A DNA stretch of 18,334 nt, taken from contig JAEWUH010000142.1 of the NCBI GenBank assembly GCA_023397245.1, positions 1 through 18,334 of the forward strand. The letters run 5' to 3'. Made by a program: the position numbers and the translations under genes. The DNA comes from Bacillota bacterium (GTDB taxonomy: Bacteria > Bacillota > Clostridia > Oscillospirales > Acutalibacteraceae). The notes below the pieces were generated by a model. The model did not search any database, had not been told where the DNA came from, and saw only the letters and a program-made list of their open reading frames with translations. Shown one piece after another: positions 14,374 to 18,334 of this stretch (position 1 is the stretch's first letter; each line of letters opens with the position of its first letter).

Positions 14374-15001
14374 GCTTTTCACCTGCGATTCTGCCGTTTT
14401 CCAGCCGGATGAGGGAATCCGGGTATGCGGAGGCAATCTGTTCCGAGTGTGTCACGATAATCAGCTGTTTTTTCCGGCTGCTCACGAACTCCGCAAGGCT
14501 CTGCATAATAAAAAGCTCGGTTTCATGGTCAAGCGCGGAGGACGGCTCGTCGAGAAGATAGACGTCCGCGTCCATGAGAAGGACGCGCGCAAGGCACAGC
14601 CGCTGCTTTTCCCCGCCGGAAAACGAGCCGCAAAGGTCGTCCGGGCTTTTTCCCAGTTTGACCCGCTCCAGAACCTCGTTCAGCGCCGCCTCGGAGGCGG
14701 GCGGTTTCTGCGAAAATTCAAGGCCGATCTGCAGGTTGTCGCGCACCGTCCCGCCGTAAAGAACCGGCGTCTGCCCCAGCATGACCACGCTGCGCCGCAG
14801 CTTTACCGCGTCTGTTTGGCTCAGGTCGGCGCCGTTATAGCATACCGTGCCGGAATCCGGCGCGTTCAGCCGGTTCAGCATGCGCAGCAGCGTGGTCTTT
14901 CCGCTGCCGGAAGCTCCCACGATGCAGGTGACCTGCCCGCCGATGGTCAGCCGCGGAATATCCAGTATATCTTTATATTTCAGGTTTTCAATTTCAAACA
15001 T
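14366..15001 (-). CDS. fetA: FetA-type ABC transporter ATP-binding protein
   Basis: The cytoplasmic ATPase partner of the FetB-like permease. The 211-residue protein has Walker A G29-A-S-G-S-G-K-T36, a Q-loop (MLGQTPVLYGGTV), signature FSGGEKQRLCLARVL, Walker B VYLLDEPSSALD and the switch His in IIVTHS; all are intact. MFEIENLKYKD is the usual FetA-like N-terminus, so ATG 15001 is preferred to a TTG at 15031. The ribosome-binding site is weak. Transcribed divergently from niaR from its own promoter at 15092-15121. The short ATPase with a UPF0014 partner separates it from importers; no binding protein gene is present. Confidence 0.88.
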   Translation of the reverse strand: MFEIENLKYKDILDIPRLTIGGQVTCIVGASGSGKTTLLRMLNRLNAPDSGTVCYNGADLSQTDAVKLRRSVVMLGQTPVLYGGTVRDNLQIGLEFSQKPPASEAALNEVLERVKLGKSPDDLCGSFSGGEKQRLCLARVLLMDADVYLLDEPSSALDHETELFIMQSLAEFVSSRKKQLIIVTHSEQIASAYPDSLIRLENGRIAGEKHE

Positions 15002-15091
15002 CTGTGCACCGTCAGGGAAGCACTGATTCAATCGGGATAAAATCAGGATTTGTTCAGCGGCTCCTCAGCCTTCCTTTGGATTTATACTCCA

Positions 15092-15121
15092 ATTATAGTC
15101 CCGCGGGCCGATGGTTTGCAA
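15092..15121 (-). promoter_or_regulatory. Promoter of the fetAB operon
   Basis: On the - strand, TTGCAA (15121-15116), an 18-bp spacer and a perfect TATAAT (15097-15092). Transcription would start near 15085, leaving an 84-nt leader. No obvious operator or riboswitch was recognised in that leader. Confidence 0.65.
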
Positions 15122-15243
15122 CCGTTCCGGCAAATTCATAGGGATGTGCTTTGATATGAGCCGAGCTGAGTGCGAACGCGGGCAAAACGGCCCCGGCTTT
15201 GTTTGCGATTTCAGACAAATTGGGGATACATTTTTGCCGGGTT

Positions 15244-15261
15244 TATGATATGATAGTATCA
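15244..15261 (+). promoter_or_regulatory. Candidate niaR promoter -10 region with small palindrome
   Basis: Two overlapping TATGAT boxes (15244-15249 and 15249-15254) are followed by the 11-bp palindrome TGATAGTATCA (15251-15261). The -35 candidates are weak. The palindrome does not resemble the one before niaX, so autoregulation by NiaR is not supported here. Confidence 0.35.
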
Positions 15262-15285
15262 GTAAAATGTTCGGGAGGAATTGAG

Positions 15286-15822
15286 ATGGACGCGGCACAA
15301 AGGCGCAGGGAGATCATGGAAACCCTGAAATCCGGTAAACAGCCGGTCAGTGCGGGTACAATGGCCGCCCGTTTTCAGGTGAGCCGCCAGGTGATTGTGG
15401 GCGATATCGCGCTGCTTCGCGCGGCAAACGTTGCCATTTCGGCAACGCCGCGCGGGTACATCCTGATCGATCAGCGCGAGGAGGACGGCCGGATCACCCA
15501 TACCATCGCGTGCAGGCATGACCGGGAAAATCTCGCGCGGGAGCTGTATATCATAGCCGACAATGGCTGCGGGCTGATTGACGTGATCGTGGAGCATGCG
15601 GTTTACGGGCAGATTTCCGGGCAGCTTCATATCTTTTCGCGCTATGACGCCGACAGCTTTATGGAAAAGCTTGCAAGGGACCACGCCTCGCCGCTTTGTG
15701 ATTTAACGGGGGGCATCCACCTGCACACCGTGGTCTGCCCTTCGGAGGAAGCCTACGCGCGCGTGCTTTCGGAGCTGCGGGCGGCGGGCATCCTGTTTGA
15801 GAGCGAACCGGCGGCAGAATAA
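15286..15822 (+). CDS. niaR: Niacin-responsive transcriptional repressor NiaR
   Basis: NiaR (YrxA) represses NAD synthesis and niacin uptake genes when nicotinic acid is plentiful. The 178-residue protein has an N-terminal winged helix-turn-helix (about 1-60, with ARFQVSRQVIVGDIALLRAANVAISATPRGYIL) and a C-terminal 3H ligand-binding domain whose histidines are visible in TIACRHD, VEHAVYGQI and TGGIHLHTV. ATG 15286 is chosen because GGGAGGAA lies at 15273-15280; the in-frame extension upstream covers promoter DNA. The next gene, niaX, is its expected target and has its own promoter and palindromic operator. No nadABC genes are in the window. Confidence 0.94.
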   Translation: MDAAQRRREIMETLKSGKQPVSAGTMAARFQVSRQVIVGDIALLRAANVAISATPRGYILIDQREEDGRITHTIACRHDRENLARELYIIADNGCGLIDVIVEHAVYGQISGQLHIFSRYDADSFMEKLARDHASPLCDLTGGIHLHTVVCPSEEAYARVLSELRAAGILFESEPAAE

Positions 15823-15837
15823 AATTTTAAATTGCGG

Positions 15838-15866
15838 TTGACATTTTCGCATCTTTACTTTACAAT
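15838..15866 (+). promoter_or_regulatory. Near-consensus sigma-A promoter of niaX
   Basis: A perfect TTGACA (15838-15843), a 17-bp spacer and TACAAT (15861-15866). The predicted start is near 15873, with the palindrome 15878-15889 immediately downstream. A promoter this strong is the kind usually held down by a repressor. Confidence 0.85.
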
Positions 15867-15877
15867 ATTGTTAACAG

Positions 15878-15889
15878 GTGTCAAGACAC
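15878..15889. promoter_or_regulatory. Palindromic candidate NiaR operator
   Basis: GTGTC-AA-GACAC is a perfect 5-bp-arm inverted repeat at about +6 to +17 of niaX. Its place between a strong promoter and a niacin transporter gene, next to niaR, makes NiaR the obvious binder. The assignment is from position and symmetry; I cannot verify it against a curated motif. Confidence 0.65.
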
Positions 15890-15932
15890 ATATCATGACA
15901 TAACAATGATTGAAAGCCTGAGGTGCGAAAAA

Positions 15933-16520
15933 ATGAGAAGAGATACAAAACTGATCAGCCTGGTCATCGCCGCGCTGCTGTGCGCCATTGGGATCGTGAT
16001 CCCTCTGTTTGCTCCCAAAATTGTGCTGGAGCCGGCCTCCTTTACGCTGGCCAGCCACGTTCCGGTGATGATTGCGCTGTTTATATCGCCGCCGGTGGCG
16101 CTGGCTGTTTCCATCGGCACCACACTGGGATTTTTCTTTGCGGGCTTGCCGCTGGTGGTTGTGCTCCGGGCGCTGAGCCATGTGGTGTTTGTGCTGGTTG
16201 GTTCGCTGATCCTGAAAAAGCAGCCGAATCTCATGGCTACGGGAAAGGGCGCGGCGGCGTTCGGCTTTCTGCTTGCCGTAATCCACGCTCTGAGCGAGGT
16301 TGCCGTGGTAACGTGGTTCTACTTCGGGAACTCAATGGGAAAGGGCTATTATTCACGCGGTTATCTTTTTTCCGTTATCCTGCTGGTCGGAGTCGGCACG
16401 GTCATCCACAGCATGATCGATTTCGGGATTTCCGTTTTCGTCTGGAGACCGCTGACCCATGTAATTGAGATACCGGTCAGCGCAAAGGCGTTTCCCAAAC
16501 GCAGAGAGGCAGCTTTATAA
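15933..16520 (+). CDS. niaX: Niacin ECF transporter substrate-binding (S) subunit NiaX
   Basis: NiaX is the membrane S component that captures niacin for an energy-coupling factor transporter. The 195-residue protein has about six hydrophobic helices and a strong family fingerprint in its first half: LCAIGIVIPLFAPKIVL, then EPASFTLASHVPVMIALFISPPVA, GTTLGFFFAGLPLVVVLRALSHVVF. ATG 15933 (MRRDTKL) is preferred because GAGGTG lies about 8 nt upstream; an earlier ATG at 15906 has no clear site. It needs shared EcfA/A'/T proteins, not encoded here, consistent with a group II ECF system. The start is 110 bp after niaR, with a separate promoter and a terminator at 16557. Confidence 0.92.
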   Translation: MRRDTKLISLVIAALLCAIGIVIPLFAPKIVLEPASFTLASHVPVMIALFISPPVALAVSIGTTLGFFFAGLPLVVVLRALSHVVFVLVGSLILKKQPNLMATGKGAAAFGFLLAVIHALSEVAVVTWFYFGNSMGKGYYSRGYLFSVILLVGVGTVIHSMIDFGISVFVWRPLTHVIEIPVSAKAFPKRREAAL

Positions 16521-16556
16521 ACGCGGAGCCGCTGCAAACAACTTTATAAAATCGAG

Positions 16557-16594
16557 CCCGAAAGAACGTTGTTACGCTTTTTCGGGTCGTTTTA
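16557..16594 (+). terminator. Terminator after niaX
   Basis: CCCGAAAGAACG (16557-16568) pairs with CGCTTTTTCGGG (16575-16586), with one mismatch and one G-U pair, followed by TCGTTTTAT. It ends the niaR-niaX unit. Confidence 0.8.
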
Positions 16595-16739
16595 TCTTTG
16601 AAGGAATTATAATCACAGCAAAGCAACCGGCCCGCGCAAAACAAAAACCATATTTTGGAAGTATGTAGAAAATTTAACATAGGGAATATTACACGTATGA
16701 AAAATGCTGTTTCCTATTAAAAAAATAATCGTTATTAAT

Positions 16740-16768
16740 TTGACAAATTGAGCATTAAAAACTATAAT
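16740..16768 (+). promoter_or_regulatory. Perfect consensus sigma-A promoter
   Basis: TTGACA (16740-16745), exactly 17 bp, TATAAT (16763-16768), with an A/T-rich upstream stretch. The expected start is near 16775. The leader contains a small CTACT/AGTAG hairpin (16844-16858), directly followed by another TATAAT-like sequence (16859-16864) that lacks a good -35. Confidence 0.88.
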
Positions 16769-16919
16769 ATATACACATTATCTATATATATTTATATTGC
16801 GGCAAAATCTTGTGACATTTTTCGGTTAAAATAGTGGCATGGGCTACTCAAGAAGTAGTATAATAAAAAACGCAATTTTAACTCGCAAAAACAAGTAAAA
16901 TTTACGAGGGGGTATCCGT

Positions 16920-18334
16920 TTGCCAGTTATTGCATTTTTAATCATTTTCCCGTTTGTGGCTGCAGTGATTCTGTCGCTGATGAAAAAACACGGGAAACCG
17001 AGAAAGTACTTTATCTTCGCCAGCTGCGCTCTGATTGTTGCAGCCGTACTCTACTTTGTTACCCAAACTTTGCTCTCCGGTACCAGTGTAACCTATCTCA
17101 ATGAAACGAAGTCCATCGACCTCGTAATGCTGGTTGCCGAGCTTGGTATGATGGGCTTAGTGATCTATTACGGCGCAAAGTACAAGAAATATTATGTAGC
17201 GCTGCTCTCCGTTGTACAGACAGGGCTTATGGTCTGGATGGATCTTTCGGGAGCGGGCGAAATCGAAGGCGCCCATATTGCGGCGGACAAGTTCACGGTT
17301 GTGATGGCTCTCATCATCGGAATCGTAGGGTGCCTGATCTGCGTCTATGCCGTAGGTTATATGAAAGACTATCATGCGCACCACACGGATTGCAAGGACA
17401 GGCGCGCATTTTTCTTTGCAATGCTGTTTGTGTTCCTGGGTGCCATGTTCGGTCTGGTGCTCTCCGCAAACATCACCTGGATTTATTTCTTCTGGGAAAT
17501 TACGAGCCTTTGCTCCTTCCTGCTCATCGGTTACAATCAGTCGGAAGAAGCGATCAATAACTCCTTCAAGGCTTTGTGGATGAACCTGCTGGGCGGCCTC
17601 GGCTTTGCGCTGGCAATCGTCTACTGCGACCTTGTGCTGAAGGTTTCCGAGCTGGACAAGCTGGTGGCCATTGGGGTTCAGTCTCCGGCTATTACGCTTC
17701 TCCCGGTCATCCTGCTTGCCTTTGCGGGCCTTACCAAGAGCGCGCAGCTTCCGTTCTCCGGCTGGCTTCTGGGCGCGATGGTCGCTCCGACTCCTACCTC
17801 TGCGCTCCTTCACTCCGCCACAATGGTTAAGGCGGGCGTTTATCTGCTGATCCGCCTCTCACCGGCAATGTGCAACACCTGGGCCGGTTATATGGTAACC
17901 ACCGTGGGCGGCTTTACATTCCTCATGACCTCCATGCTCGCCATTTCGCAGAGCGACGGCAAAAAGGTGCTTGCGTACTCCACGATTTCCAATCTGGGGC
18001 TTATCGCCGCCTGCGCCGGTATCGGCCGCCACGAGGCGGTATGGGCAGCCATCCTGCTCATGATGTTCCACGCGGTTTCCAAGTCCCTGATGTTCCTGTC
18101 CGTCGGTGCGGTTGAAAACGCGACCGGCAGCCGCAACATTGAAGATATGCACGGCCTTGTTGTCCGCCTGCCCCAGCTGGCGTTCGTTATGATTATCGGA
18201 ATCGCCGGTATGTTCCTCGCCCCGTTCGGCATGCTGATTTCCAAATGGGCGGCTTTAAGAGCGTTTATCGACGCGAAAAGCGTGCTTATGATTTTCTTCC
18301 TGGTATTCGGCAGCGCCACAACGCTGTTCTATTG
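16920..18334 (+). CDS. NuoL/EchA-like proton-translocating membrane subunit (partial, 3' end outside window)
   Basis: At least 471 residues of a polytopic antiporter-type subunit of the complex I/Mrp/energy-converting hydrogenase family; it would couple redox chemistry to H+ or Na+ pumping. The Proton_antipo_M domain starts near residue 160. Key charged residues are present: Glu193 in FFWEITSLCSFLLIG, Lys273 in AGLTKSAQLPFSGWL, and Lys304 in the segment PTPTSALLHSATMVKAGVYLL, with HAVSKSLMFLSVG further on. Lys304, where NuoL usually has Thr, points to Mrp/Mbh/Ech-type proteins. The start is TTG 16920, after GAGGGGG (16906-16912); the N-terminal hydrophobic helix begins right there. As the first gene behind a strong promoter it fits EchA of an Ech hydrogenase, but the operon partners are not visible. 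Confidence 0.85.
   Translation, partial: MPVIAFLIIFPFVAAVILSLMKKHGKPRKYFIFASCALIVAAVLYFVTQTLLSGTSVTYLNETKSIDLVMLVAELGMMGLVIYYGAKYKKYYVALLSVVQTGLMVWMDLSGAGEIEGAHIAADKFTVVMALIIGIVGCLICVYAVGYMKDYHAHHTDCKDRRAFFFAMLFVFLGAMFGLVLSANITWIYFFWEITSLCSFLLIGYNQSEEAINNSFKALWMNLLGGLGFALAIVYCDLVLKVSELDKLVAIGVQSPAITLLPVILLAFAGLTKSAQLPFSGWLLGAMVAPTPTSALLHSATMVKAGVYLLIRLSPAMCNTWAGYMVTTVGGFTFLMTSMLAISQSDGKKVLAYSTISNLGLIAACAGIGRHEAVWAAILLMMFHAVSKSLMFLSVGAVENATGSRNIEDMHGLVVRLPQLAFVMIIGIAGMFLAPFGMLISKWAALRAFIDAKSVLMIFFLVFGSATTLFY

Larger units (their letters stand above)
16521..16919. other. AT-rich intergenic region before the NuoL-like gene
   Basis: About 400 bp without a convincing gene. It holds the niaX terminator (16557-16594), about 145 bp in which I see nothing, an A/T-rich stretch at 16711-16739 that could act as an UP element, the consensus promoter at 16740-16768 and a leader of about 145 nt. 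An open frame at 16465-16668 runs across the terminator and has no protein-like features. Confidence 0.7.

Noticed and set aside
13564..15040. Two + strand open frames opposite the fetA/fetB pair
   Set aside because: The - strand frames encode intact ABC motifs and membrane helices; the + frames give basic, His-rich nonsense.
16810..16832. Possible Rex-type redox operator (TTGTGA near 16810 and TTAAAA after it)
   Set aside because: Only one half-site is recognisable and the second half lacks symmetry.

Overview
The window looks like a chromosomal segment of a low-to-mid-GC Gram-positive anaerobe of the class Clostridia, most likely an Oscillospirales/Ruminococcaceae-type bacterium. The evidence is the gene set and signals: a cysteine T-box leader, strong GGAGG ribosome-binding sites, GTG and TTG starts, a DUF1385-prmC pair, NiaR/NiaX niacin control, and a NuoL-like antiporter subunit of the kind found in energy-converting hydrogenases. 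The species assignment is inference. No rRNA, tRNA, CRISPR array, insertion sequence or phage gene was found. Most of the window is housekeeping.

Layout on the + strand. (1) 113-5568 is a probable five-gene operon: a lipoprotein with calcium-loop-like repeats, an OmpR-type response regulator, a membrane histidine kinase, a DUF1385 membrane protein overlapping the kinase by 8 bp, and prmC. (2) 5569-6140 has no gene but is full of palindromic and repeated sequence. It also holds a good sigma-A promoter and a weak LexA-like box, and so forms a possible long leader for recA. (3) 6141-9815 is a tight recA-recX-rimO-pgsA operon covering recombination and its modulator, ribosomal protein S12 modification and phospholipid synthesis. 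(4) 9816-12815 is a cysteine unit: tandem promoters flanking a palindrome, a Cys-specific T-box riboswitch (UGC specifier), then cysE, cysS and a YbaK-type Cys-tRNA(Pro) deacylase, closed by a terminator. Cysteine synthesis, charging and mischarge clean-up would therefore share one sensor of uncharged tRNA-Cys. (5) 13020-13412 is a small membrane protein with a C-terminal zinc ribbon, ending in a 15-bp-stem terminator that also serves the convergent genes.

On the - strand, 15001-13591 encodes a FetA/FetB-type ABC transporter pair (ATPase plus UPF0014 permease) with its own promoter. Divergent from it on the + strand are niaR, the niacin-responsive repressor, and niaX, the niacin ECF transporter substrate-binding subunit. 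niaX has a near-consensus promoter with a palindromic candidate operator at the transcription start. The window ends inside a NuoL/EchA-like proton-pumping membrane subunit, preceded by a perfect consensus sigma-A promoter and a leader of about 145 nt; it is probably the first gene of a membrane-bound hydrogenase or complex I-like operon.

I did not find a clearly new multi-gene system. The parts most worth a second look are the cysE-cysS-ybaK T-box operon with its palindrome between tandem promoters, the repeat-packed recA leader, the lipoprotein/two-component cluster and the niaX operator.
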